Below are positions 36,501 through 49,900 of a stretch of DNA of 64,000 nucleotides, piece after piece; positions within the stretch are counted from its first letter, which is position 1, and each line of letters opens with the position of its first letter. Made by a program: the position numbers and the translations under genes. The DNA comes from Anodontia alba. Lineage: Eukaryota; Mollusca; Bivalvia; Lucinida; Lucinidae. The notes beneath the pieces are model-generated. The model saw nothing but the letters and a program-made list of their open reading frames with translations. It ran no database searches and was not told the origin of the DNA. Location: contig OZ024823.1 in NCBI GenBank assembly GCA_964016985.1, forward strand, positions 108,736,476 through 108,800,475. The letters run 5' to 3'.

Positions 36501-39500
36501 AATAATTTCAGGATTCTGAAAAAAAAACACATGCATATCTTCAGACCATCCTTAAAGCACCTGTAAAGTTTCAAAAGGATCGGCCAAACACTGTCGGAGG
36601 AGTTAAGGGGACAAGGTACCTGCTCCCTATATACTTCTGTAGTATTAGAACTCAAAAAATGTCTAAGTTAAAAATGCGGAAAAAGTGATAAAAAATTATT
36701 TCAGGATTCTGAAAAAACCACATGCATATCTTCAGGCCATCCTGAAAGCCCATGTAAAGTTTCAAAAGGATCGGCCAAAAACTGTGGGAGGATTTAAGGG
36801 GACAAGGTACCTACTCCCTATACGCTTCTGTAATATTAGAACTCAAAAAATATGTTCAAAACGTCTAAAAAGTAATAAAAATTAATTTTAGGATTCTGAA
36901 AAAACCACATGCACATTTTCAGACCATCCTTAAAACACCTGTAAAGTTTCAAAAGAATCGGCCAAAAACTGTGGGAGGAGTTAAGGGGACAAGGTACCTG
37001 CTCCCTATACACTTCTGTAGTATTAGAACTCAAAAAAATGTCTAAGTTAAAAATGCGGAAAAAGTAATAAAAAAATATTTCAGGATTCTGAAAAATCCAC
37101 CTGCATATTTTCAGGCCATCCTAAAAGCCCATGTAAAGTTTCAAAAGGATCGGTCAAAAACTGTGGGAGGAGTTAAGGGGACAAGGTACCTACTCCCTAT
37201 AGACTTCTGTAATATTAGAACTCAAAAAATGTCTATGTTCAAAATGTCTAAAAAGTAATAAAAATTAATTTTAGGATTCTGAAAAAACCACATGCACATC
37301 TTCAGACCATCCTTAAAACACCTGTAAAGTTTCAAAAGAATCGGCCAAAAACTGTGGGAGGAGTTAAGGGGACAAGGTACCTGCTCCCTATACACTTCTG
37401 TAGTATTAGAACTCAAACAAGAATATCGGTGAAACCGATGGATGCTCCCCGAACATGCAATAGTCGGAACAGGAAACATTATCCTAGATAAAGAGCGGTA
37501 TACTGTGTATACTCACTGTACTTCAAAATGGAGTATCACAAAACCTGTTGGTGGACAGATAAGCTTGCCTGAAGGCACTGTCATACAAACATCAGCAACA
37601 TAAAAGTTGGAATAAATGAAAGGAATAAATCTAGGCACTAGAGCAAAAACAAAGTTTTTCTAAAAATAGCCACAGTGACCTTGACCTTGAGCCCAGGACC
37701 CTGAATGTCAAACATGCTCAAGATATTATCATACCCAACATTTGTTTGAAGTTATATCAAAATCCATCAATAAATGTAGGCACTAGAGTGTTGACAAATT
37801 CTTTTCTAAAAATAGCCAGTGACCTTACACTGCAGCTTTAAACAAAGTAGCATGACTCTGTGACAAATCATCTAACCAGAAAGATTGAACAATATGCGCA
37901 TCCCCTATTGCTGCTTAAGATTCCATTAAAATTTCGTTGAATTTCTGCCAGTATTTGCTAAGAATTTGCGTGGACACGAACAGTACCCTATATATTCATG
38001 CAGAACTCATCAAAGGGCAATAACTCTTGGAAAAATCATCGAACCAGAACACGCAGGTGATATGCACATCCACCTTCCATACTTAATATTCCCATGAAGT
38101 TTCAATGAAATCCGACTAGTAGTTTCCGAGAATTCGCGTGGACACGAACAGTACCCTATATATTCATGCAGAACTCATCAAAGGGCAATAACTCTTGGAA
38201 AAATCATCGAACCAGAACACGCAGGTGATATGCGCATCCACCTTTGATACTTAATATTCCCATGAAGTTTCATTGAAATCCGACAAGCAGTTTCCGAGAA
38301 TTTGCGTGGACAAGAGCGGGACGGACGCACGGACGCACGGACACACGGACGTACGGACGCACGGACACACGGAAGCACGGACGAAGCGGCGACTATATGC
38401 TCCCCCGAAATTCTTCGGGGAGCATAAAAATGTCTAAGTTAAAAATGTGGAAAAAGTTATAAAAAATTATTTCAGGATTCTGAAAAAAACACATGCATAT
38501 CTTCAGGCCATCCTAAAAGCCCATGTAAAGTTTCAAAAGGATCGGCCAAAAACTGTGGGAGGAGTTAAGGGGACAAGGTACCTACTCCCTATAGACTTCT
38601 GTAATATTAGAACTCAAAAAATGTCTAAGTTAAAAATGCGGAAAAAGTGATAAAAAATTATTTCAGGATTCTGAAAAAACCACATGCAAATCTTATGACC
38701 ATCCTTAAAACACCTGTAAAGTTTCAAAAGGATCGGACAAAAACTGTGGGAGGAGTTAAGGGGACAAAGTACCTACTAAAAACTCGGAACCACGCACCAC
38801 GCGCCACGGAAAACCAAAAACAGTGTCCCTCCACTTTTCTTCGAAAAGGCGGGGGACAATAAAAAAATCAAGGCGGGGGGTAAAAAATCAAGGCGGGCGG
38901 TAATGAGAATCTAACAATTAATTTATTATGGCCTTATGATAATACTGATATTTCACTAATGTAACCTACAACTGTTACTACATTGGATACGTCTGAATCA
39001 CTTTATATTACATAAAATTGCTGAATCTTTACAAGAATACTATACCTTGACAACATCATCTCTGTCTATACTGGGTGGAGCATTAAAAAAATGCAGTGTC
39101 TCTGTTGGTCCAATGATGCTTACAGAACAGTTAAGAATCTTAACATTCAGTTTTGCCAAAAAATGCTCTCTCTCCCTCTCCACTTTCATATTCTACACAA
39201 ATTTTGACAAGAAATGTATTTTTAACAGAAAAACAATCCCAAAATAACAAAAGAAAACAAACAAAAAATTACCAATAAGCAGTGCTTATTAGATACACCC
39301 AGCAAGGGCCAAAATGTAATGGACTTAACCTTTGTCCTGCTGAATAAATTAAGATGCCACGCCTTCTTCTAATTTTAAGCCAATCAGACAACTTGATCTG
39401 GATTGTTTCTATAAATTCACATACTTAATGGCAAACAAATGAAGATAAGGGAAGTAACGCATTTTGCAAAAGGAGCTAACTTGATTGCATGCCTTTTAAG

Positions 39501-42500
39501 AAAAAAAAATGTTACAGCTCAAAACGTACTGTTCATGCTTTTCTTGACTGAAATGAAAATTCAACTGTTCAAATTTTTTCAGTGTTTATCATAAATGTCA
39601 TTATGTGTCTAAAAGGACCAGCTGAACGGCAAACTGTGCCAATCAAACTAATTTGATCTGGGTATACATTTTTGTATTTGGCATGTCTATTTACTCAGGC
39701 TCCCAACTTGATTCAAAATTGTCCAGTCAAAATTGTCTGAAATTATATCCACTACCTGACTTAAACTGTCATGAAGCCTAGATGTTATAGAATCTACAGG
39801 CAAAAAAGATTTACTCAAAACTATCTAGAAAAGTCTGAAAATGTCTGAAAGTTTGTCCCTGGCCGACTAAAAATTGCAGCATCTATTGACAGAGAATCAG
39901 TCAGACTGAGTAGACGGCATGCTGAATCAATACTTGTGTAAGTGCAATGTGGTACTGCATCAAGACCATCACGTAGGTGCCACTATGTTTCCACGGAGAA
40001 TTAAGAAGCACAAGCTGTATTAAGACAACATGCAATATCAAGCAAAGACAGATCAGCCTGCATATTGTAAAGTCTGATCACTATTCCACAGCTCTTGATG
40101 CTTTTTTCAATCCAAAAGTATTTGATATTTTTCTTACTTTTCCACATAAATGTATTTTGTGGGTACTCATTAGAAGTGCATCGGCAAGGCACTTCTAATG
40201 AGTACCAACAACACATTTTTTATAAGAAAAATGTTTTCCTGATATGCACTCTTATCTAGACCTATGCTATCATTTTGTACCTAATGGATAGCAAAGAAGC
40301 CAAGGCATCTTCATGCAAGCAGCAGAGGCTAATGACATGGTGCAGGTATGCCAACTGACTGGTCTTCGCTGGGCCCATTTTTCATACGGTACTTTTTACC
40401 TCATGACGTAGCTCAATTAAATTGTTCTAGGTAAGAGCAGTGTCCCATATTTTTTCTTCTTATTTCTCAAGGAAAACATATTTATCTGGGCCCAGTTGTT
40501 CAAAGCTAACGACAGCGTTAGTTAATGATTCGTCAAAAATTACACTGACTGATACGCAAATATGCTGAAATTTTTGGCTGAAAAAATGTGAGTACCTTTT
40601 GCAGTGCAAAAGCTGCTCATATTTTTTCAGCAAAAAATATCAGAATATTGTGTATTGAATCCGATAAAACAGTTAACGAAATGACCCTTAACGAGCTCAT
40701 TAAGCTAACGACGTTTTGAACAACTGGGCCCTGGAGGCTTGAAAAGACAAAGAAATTAGAAATAAGGATATGATTTTTTGCTGCCTGTTCTGCTGTCATG
40801 AATCTGTTGTTTCTGTTACCCTGTAGGTCTTTGAAGGAGGCTGATCCATCTGGTAGTTCATAAGGGCTAACAACATCTTGAAGAAATGGTTGCTTTGAAA
40901 GGCTGAAACAAAAACTTACAATTAACCCTTCCAGTGCTTATCACAACTACAGCAGATGATACTGAATGTTTTTCGATTTTTCAGCAAAAATAAGGCTTGA
41001 CATTTCAAGCAATTCCTCGGCCTAGCAGATGATTCACATGAAAATACAAGTCTTATTTTTTTTAGAATAAGAGCTCCACCAAGCGGGGCATTATACACCC
41101 GTGGCAAGTAAAAAGATGTAGCACAAAAACTGGCTCCTGTATAATTCAGTGCTCCGGATATAAACTGTAAGTGGAATTACAAAAAAAAAAAAAAAATAAA
41201 AAAATAAAAAAAATTTCATTGGGGCATATCTCTGCTGATATTTGGTGAACTGTAACCTAAGCGGCCAAGCTGGCCCAGGAATTAAGGAAGAAGTGACTTC
41301 TCCCTCCTGGGAAAATAGGGAGATGGGAGAAGTGCTTTCTGACGGAGGACACACCACAGAAGCATGACTATATTATAAGCTCATATGAACCTTTGGCTGA
41401 TTTGTTTTTCCTATATCGGTACTTCAATATTGGACCAAACAATAACAAAACAAAAATAAACAACCAGAAAATAAACAAGAGGCCCACGGGCCACGATTCG
41501 CTCACCTGAGTGACATAGCCACTGCAGACATGCAGTTGTTATGCAACATTTATCCAATCCTATCATCGCAACTAATGAAAATATCATCATTTGAGCAGTT
41601 CTTAGTTTTGAAGAAGAATATATGGGCCTGACAGTCAATGGAGCATGATCATGAATAAACTATCAATCACATTTCAACAGAAGGATCAATGTGAAATTTG
41701 GTGGAAAATGGCTAAGTGGTTTCTGAAGAATCGTGATTTTATACATGTAAACAGCACAGTGGCAGGGACATATTATAAATATAAACCAGATGATGGCCAT
41801 CTTAGATTTCCAATCAGAACAATTTTAACTACTGTTGATCTACAAGTCACTTCGATACTTTCAATATAAATGTATATGGCCCACACAAACAGGGAAGCAA
41901 ATTTGACCTTGGAGGTAAAAAGGTCAAATGTCAACATAGAACCATCATTTGAGCAATTTTGGTAGATCTCCTGTCCCCTATAATTTGTGCAAAGATTAGG
42001 ACCCAGGGCTTATTTGGTTATGGAAAAGAAGATTTTTAAAGGTTTTTACCATATATTGGCATGGCAGCCATTTTGATCAATGGACCATACCCATTTTAGC
42101 AATCTTTCATTCTCCTGCCCACGGAGGCTCCGCATAAAATTTGAGCAACACTGGCCCGGAGGCTTCAGAGGAAAAGCCATTTGAAATTATCAACATTTTT
42201 TCCATACAAATGTATGGCGCCCATACAAATGCATACAGAAGCAAACTTGACCTCGCCGTAAAAAGGTTAAATGTCAATGTATGACAATTATTTTAGCAAC
42301 TTTGGTAGACCGCCCGTTCCAGATGATATATGCAAAGATTCAGCCACAAGCCATCCTCGGTTTTGGAGAATAAGATTTTTAAATGTTTTTTCCCATGCAA
42401 ATGCATAAGGAAGCAACTTGACCTTGCCATAAAAAGGTCAAATGTCAATGTATGACCATTATTTTAGCAACTTTGGTAGACCCCCTGTCCCCGATGATTT

Positions 42501-43872
42501 ATGCAAATATTCAGCCCCAAAGCATCCTCTGTTCTAGAGAAGAAGATTTATAAAGGTTTTTACCATATATGGGCATGGCGCCCATCTTGGTCAATGAACC
42601 GTGACCATTTTAGCAATCTTTTGTTCCCCCTACCTAAGGAGGCTCCATATGAAATTTGAGCAAAATTGGCCCAGAGGCTCCAGAGAAGAAGTTGTTTGAA
42701 ATTCTGAACATTTTTCCCATACAAATGCATAAGGAAGCAAAATTGACCTTAACGTAAAAAGGTCAAATGTCAATGTACGACCATTATTTTAGCAATTTTG
42801 GTAGCCCTCTTGTTCCCGAAGATATATGCAAAGATTCAGCCATAAGGCATGCTCAGTTTTGGAGAAGAAGACTTTTAAAGGTTTTTCCCATACAAATGCA
42901 CAGGGAAGCAAACTTGACCTTACCGTAAAAAGGTCAAACGTCAACGTACGACAATTCTTTTAGCAATGTTGGTAGACCTCCCGTCCTCGATGATTCCTGC
43001 CAAGGTTCAGCCCAAAGGCATTCTCGGTTCTGAAGGAGAAGATTTTTAAAGGTTTTTACCATATATGGGCGTGGCGGCCATCTTGGTCAACAGATCGTGA
43101 CCATTTTAGCAATTTTTCGTTCCCCCACCCTAAGGAGGCTCCATATGAAATTTGAGCAAAATTGGGCCAGAGGCTCCAGAGGAGAAGTTGTTTGAAATAC
43201 TGGTCATTTTTCCCATACAAATGCATAAGGAAGCAAAATTGACCTTAACGTAAAAAGGTCAAATGTCAATGTACGACCATTATTTTAGCAATTTTGGTAG
43301 CTCTCCTGTTCCCAAAGATATATGCAAAGATTCAGCCATAAGGCATGCTCGGTTTTGGAGAAGAAGATTTTTAAAGGTTTTTCCCATACAAATGAATAGG
43401 GAAGCAAACTTGACCTTGCCGTAAAAAGGTCAAACGTCAACGTACGACAATTCTTTTAGCAATTTTGGTAGACCTCCCGTCCCCGATGATTCCTGCACAG
43501 GTTCAGCCCCAAGGCATTCTCGGTTCTGGAGAAGAAGATTTTTAAAGGTTTTTACCATATATGGGCGTGGCGGCCATCTTGGTCAACGGACCGCGACCAT
43601 TTTAGCAATTTTTCGTTCCCCCACCCTAAGGAGGCTCCATATGAAATTTGAGCAAAATTGGCTCAGCAGTTTCAGAGGAGAAGTCGTTTGAAAATGTTAA
43701 TGGACGGACGGACGGACGCACGGACGCGCGGACGGACGAAAAGTGATCACAATAGCTCATCCTGAGCAGAGCTCAGGTGAGCTAAAAATGCTGCAAGAAA
43801 TTTTTTTGTAAACCTTTAACTTGTTTAATACTGATTTTATTTTTGTTCTTCAAGGGAGCCAAATCAGAAGAG

Positions 43873-43910
<38 letters not shown>

Positions 43911-46900
43911 AAAAAGAATTATGTATTCATAAAGATTTAATAATGGCAACCTTTCCTTGCAAATCTAATAAAAGAAGAAAAAAAAAAAAAAAAAAAAATC
44001 AATATCTTGCCCATATGACCAAAACTTTAGTTATTTGCAAAAAATATACCTATTATAAAATAAAATTGCAAACTATTACCTCTAAACAATATGCTGCGAA
44101 AAGTTTACAAAAACTTTCAAAGGGGCATAAATCTGCAAATATTTGGTGCACTGTAACCTCGAAATAATATGTGCTGCTCCACATCATCGTGTAACTATTT
44201 ATGAAGTTTCAGCTTGATCGGATGTAAACTATAGAAGGATTTAGCCGGAAACAAACAATTAATAGAAATTAATTGAAATTTTCAACAGGGTTTAACTCTA
44301 TTAATATTTGGTGGACTGTAACCTTGAAACAATATGCGCTACTCCACATCATGGTCTAACTACAAATAAAATTTCAGCTTGATAGGATGTAAACTGTAGG
44401 AGGATTTAGCCGGAAACGAAAAGTTTACTCAAATTTTCAAAGGGGCATAACTCTGCTAATATTTGGTGGACTGTAACCGCGAAACAATATGCGCTGCATC
44501 ACATCATGGTCTAACTGTACATGAAGTTTCAGCTTGATTGGATGTAAACTGTAGGAGGATTTAGCCAGAAACGAAAAATTAATAGAAATCTTCAAAGGGG
44601 TATAACTCTGCTAATATTTCGTGGACTGTAACCTTGAAATAATATGCGCTGCTCCACCTCATGGTCTAACTACACATCAAGTTTCAGCTTGATCGGATGT
44701 AAACTGTAGGAGGAGTTAGCCGGAAACGAAAAGTCAACTGAAATTTTCAAAGGGGCATAACTCTGCTAATATTTGGTGGACTAACCTCGAAACAATATGC
44801 GCTGCTCCACATCATGGTCTAACTATATATGAAGTTTCAGCTTGATTGGATGTAAAATGTAGGAGGAGTTAACCGGAAATGAAAAGTTTACAGAAATTTT
44901 CTAAGGGGCATAACTCTGCATTTCTAAGGGGCATAACTCTGCAAACATTTGGTGGACTGTAATCCCAAAACAACATGCGCTGCGCCACATCATGGTCTAA
45001 CTATATACCAAGTTTCAGCTTGATCGGATGTAAACTGTAGGAGGAGTTAGCCGGAAATGGAAACGTTTACGGACAGACGGACGCCATACCCCGTAACATA
45101 ATACGTCCCGTTTTTCAAACGGGCGTATAAAAATAACAAAATCAATTTTAGAATATCATCTGCTACAAACCTGCTTTAATAGTATTTAAAGGTTTACACA
45201 ATGTTTTCTCCTTGCTTGTGTAGACTTTCAAACTTCCTCAAAGGTTATCAAAACACAAGCAAATTTCGTTTGTATGACTAAACTCCAAAGTACTGAGACA
45301 CAAAGTAAAAACTGAAATTTTCATCTAGGACTCAAGAGTATACTAAAACTACAAAGTCAGCCAGACAAATATTAAAATGGACAGACACTAGAACATTATA
45401 ACATAATACTACACCACTATGAAGAAATATGTGCATTCTGAGGCTAAGATCCACTTACTGTAACAGTAGTTTATTTCCGAACAGTGTCTGTCCTCCGAGG
45501 TTAAATATAGCTCTCTCCACAGACCTGCCATCTCCCATCTGTACCATAGCTGCCCCTTCCTTACTCTTCAAGAATTTTACCTGCAAGAGAATGAGCCATA
45601 ACATTAACAAAAGGTCTTGCTGGTATGATTTGGGAACAGTGAAGGCCCTGATCAACTTACATATTAGGTGGTCTTATCAGGATGTTCTCTATTCAATAAT
45701 ATTGTATTCGAACTATTTACCGCACTGTGCACTTAAGTTTTTCAAAATTACTGGAAATTTTTTGTTAATAAAATATCTTTCTAATAAGGGCACACTTTAA
45801 AGGAATATGAGCAGAGGACCTCCTAAGGGACATATTTAACCTTTAGCATGCTGAGAAATAAATGAAACAAGGGAGTAATGACCTCGAGTAGGGGTACCCC
45901 CTCTTACAGGCCTAAGGGAGTAATGACCTCGAGTAGGGGTACCCCCTCTTACAGGCCTATTTTTGCCTCGATTTACCTGGAATTTTCACATATAATTTGC
46001 CGATCGTAGGCGGCCATTTTACCGGCAAGAGGATGGTCACATGACTAGAAGGTCACGTGACAAGTCACGTGTAAACCGGGAACTGTTTAAGACACTTAAA
46101 AAAAAAAAAGTTACAAGAGACCAGCGCCTACTGTGTATTATTGCGAATGTAACAAGTGACATACATAGGTTCTACTGTTATTCCTACTTCTTCCTCATTG
46201 GAAATGATTTAGGTGTTATGGGCCTTTTCTCCAGGAAATCGTGATCAATCTGTTGAAGTGAGTGCTGAAATTAATGGCAGCTTCAAATTCGGTATTCTCG
46301 GTCTTTATTAGTGTGGGTAAAATCCAGCACCCGACTATCTAATAAAAAGTGGCGTGTTTGCATGAAAGTAGGTTCACTCCTGTATGAGAACACTTGCTCT
46401 GAATGGTTGCATGTGGTGTATAGTAAGTATGGTAGGCTTTAGAGTTGACAGACCCCTCCTGGGCGCATATAGTCGCCTACAGCAGTGTAAAGGTTAATAA
46501 GAAAAAAATAAAAAATGTGATTTTGCATTTTTTGTGTCAAATTCGGGCTAACTTTTTGGATTCTAATTTTTCATCCGCTTTCTGTTAACCTTTAGCGTGC
46601 TGAGAAATAAATGAAACAGGCCTGTAAGAGGGGGTACCCCTACTCGAGAAGTCATTACTCCCTTATTTTTGCCTCGATTTACCTGGAATTTTCACATGTA
46701 ATTTGCCGATCGTAGGCGGCCATTCTACCGGAAAGAGGATGGTCACATAACTAGAAAGTCACGTGACAGTCACATGTAAACCGGGAACCGTTTAAGACAC
46801 TTTAAAAAAAAAAAAAAAAAAAAAAAGTTACAAGAGACCAGCGCCTACTGTGTATTATTGCGAATGAAATGTGTGACATACATAGGTTCTACTGTTATTC

Positions 46901-49900
46901 CTACTTCTTCCTCACTGGAAATGATTTATGTGTTATGAGCCTTTTCTCCAGGAAATCGTGATCAATCTATTGAAGTGAGTGCTGAAATTAATGGCAGCTT
47001 CAAATTCGGTATTCTCGGTCTTTATTAGTGTGGGTAAAATCCAGCACCCGACTATCTAATAAAAAGTGGCGTGTTTGCATGGAAGTAGGTTCACTCCTGT
47101 ATGAGAACACTTGCTCTGAATGGTTGCACGTGGTGTATAGTAAGAATGGCAGGCTTTAGAGTTGACAGACCCCTCCTGGGCGCATATAGTCGCCTACAGC
47201 AGTGTAAAGGTTAAAGATGCTTATGTGGTATGTATTCGGATTTTCTTTATAAAAGCATATATTGTGAGTAGTCATTTTAATTACCTCAACAAGTTTATAA
47301 AAGCATATGTTGTGGGTACTCATTTGAATTGACTTGATTTGTCGAAGCAATTCCGATGAGTACTCACAACATATGCTATTATAAAAAAGTAGATAATATC
47401 AAAGTACTGCAATCTGAATATTACGAAAAATTAAATGATTATTTATTGTATCTCTGAATCAATGTTGCCAACATTCATTCAGAGATGCAATAAAAAATCA
47501 TTTCATTTCTGATCCAGTTCAAAAACTAGTGACTAAGTGAAATTTTACAGGCTGTCAGATGCCACATTTTATGATTGTATTAATACCATATATAAATTTA
47601 TTAACTATCTTGGATAAAAAATGTCTATTTTTGAGGAATATGGTGCCTTTAAGGCACTTCTAATGAGTACCAACAGCATATGTTTTCGTGCAGAAATAAG
47701 AAAAATATTTATCTGTATACTCCCTTTTATTTTAGGTACAGTCGACTCGCATTATCTCGAAGTCCAAGGAAATACTTTGAGATATCCTTAATGTGAAAGA
47801 TCAGATTTGCAGAAATGAGACAAAAGAAAAAAAAAAAAAAAAAAGAAAAATGTAATTTGAATCCTGAAGTTAGAGATATATTGAAAGTATTGTGGAAAAG
47901 AGGTGAAATTGCTCCTTAGGGGCAATTTTACCTCTTTTTCACAATATTTTGTTACCTGTTGTTAGATTTCCATGTTAAAACAGGGACCAGAATGTCACTT
48001 CGAGATAAGCAGTTATTTGAGATAAGCGAAGTCGAGATAACTAGAGTTGATTGTATATGTATGTATTTTGTGGCCTGTCATGAGAAAATGGGTCATCTGG
48101 GTATATGAGGACACCGAATCTAAAGGCCCATATCAAACTGTGCATCCACAGCTTCAGGTAAGATTTTTCCTACCAAAAAGTGTTGATATTTTACTTATTT
48201 TTTCACAAAAACATGAGCCACTTCATGACAAAACTAATAAAATAGCATGAGCGCCTAGCAAAGACTCCGATCAGCCTGGGCATCTGCCCAGTCTAATCTG
48301 AGTTTTCGCTATCTGCATGAAAGAAGCTTGGATCCTTAGTTACCCATTGACCACACAGCAAAGAATCTAATCAGACTAGGCAGATGCCCAGGCTGATTTG
48401 AGTCTTCGCTGGGCGCACATCCATTTTGTTGGTTTTGTCATGAGGTGGCTTATTATTATTATGTTGTTGGTACTCATTAGAAGTGCATTAACCCTTGTCC
48501 TGCTGAACCCAGTTATACCCTGCCTTTGCAAACAGTGTAGATCAAAGGAATGATGTTGAAGACTCCCACATCACTGGAAACATATACGTTTTCCATTAAA
48601 ATTGGTGGTAAACATACAATCATAATATGTTCCAGGATCTAAGTGAAAGCTATAACCGTATTACTATGCACATATATCATTCCTTGTGTACTACATCTGT
48701 CTCCCTTATTTAAGACCAAGTGATTGCAGTTACCAAGTGACTGTCTCACTGGCAAGGAAAGACAATCAACTTACCCTGATTACATTTCCAAAGAGACAGA
48801 AGAGATTGAACATTCTGTCACAGTTCATCTGGTCCATGTTGAGACCATACACCAACAGTACCGCTCCAGCCTGCGGGGCCCCATCCCCACTGGCTAACTG
48901 TTCACCGTATCCACCTTGTGGTCCATAGCCACCATCACCAAGGAGATCCCTCCTTCCACCACCACCCTGGGACATTCTGCCACCATATCCTCCTGGAGAC
49001 TGTAAAAATAAATGGAATCATGTCTAAAGTACCCTGATACACAGTTTTGCAGAGCTCCAGATAAAGTGCATTTTTCAAACAAAAATTTGTTGAGATTTTT
49101 TCTAATTTGTCCATAAAAACAAAGTGAGGTACTTCTGATGAGTACCCATAACATATATTTTCATGGAGAAATAAAATATTTTCCTGATACTCCCTCTTAT
49201 CTGGAGCTTTGTTTGTTTGTTTGTGTTGAGGTTTTATGGCCAAGTCAACCCATTAGGGTCATGTCGAGCACAGTCAGTTTACCAAACACACTTTTTCCTG
49301 GACAGGCTTAGTCCTCTTTAGTGGTTAACCAGTATTTGTGCACATTTTTTTTGCTGAAACTGACAACTGTCCTTGAATCAGCAGAAGGGAGAGACTGACC
49401 ATAGGAAATAGTTCATGAACAATCTCCACGAAAGAATATTGCCTGATCTGGTGGGGATCGAACCCACGACTCCCTGATCACCAGTCAGACATTTAGAGCT
49501 ATGGTTTTGAGACTTAAGGGGATTGGGTACACTTAAGCAGAATTTCCTTTTTTTTTTTGATAAGGGAGACAATTTTGTGACATCCCGTTCGCTTTCCTGC
49601 ACACCAAGCACCTTCTAAGAAGTGGTCTACTTCAAAAGGAAAGAATTTGCTCACATGGGGAGCAAATCCCATCTGAGCAATTCTTTCCTTTAAGGGTAGA
49701 CCCTTTTCAAAGATGAGGCAAAAGCAATTTTAACAGTTGTCTCCCCTGAAAGTGTATCTATACTCCTTAACCCTTCTCTTGCTGAACACCAGGGATCAGG
49801 CTACAGGGCGACTGGGGCGAAATAGTCACCCTAGAGGGCTCTAAGTCACCCTGGGAAGCCCAGAGGGCGACAAAAACTTCGCCCTCCGTTTTTGCAACTT

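Noticed and set aside
39108..39131. AT-AC alternative for the U12 intron (ending at 39108)
   Set aside because: In frame, but 23 nt from the branch A and it deletes the conserved Arg and three more residues; kept only as an alternative.
46041..46244. 67-residue frame in the first TTAA element
   Set aside because: Not conserved as a frame in the sister element and unlike any transposase.
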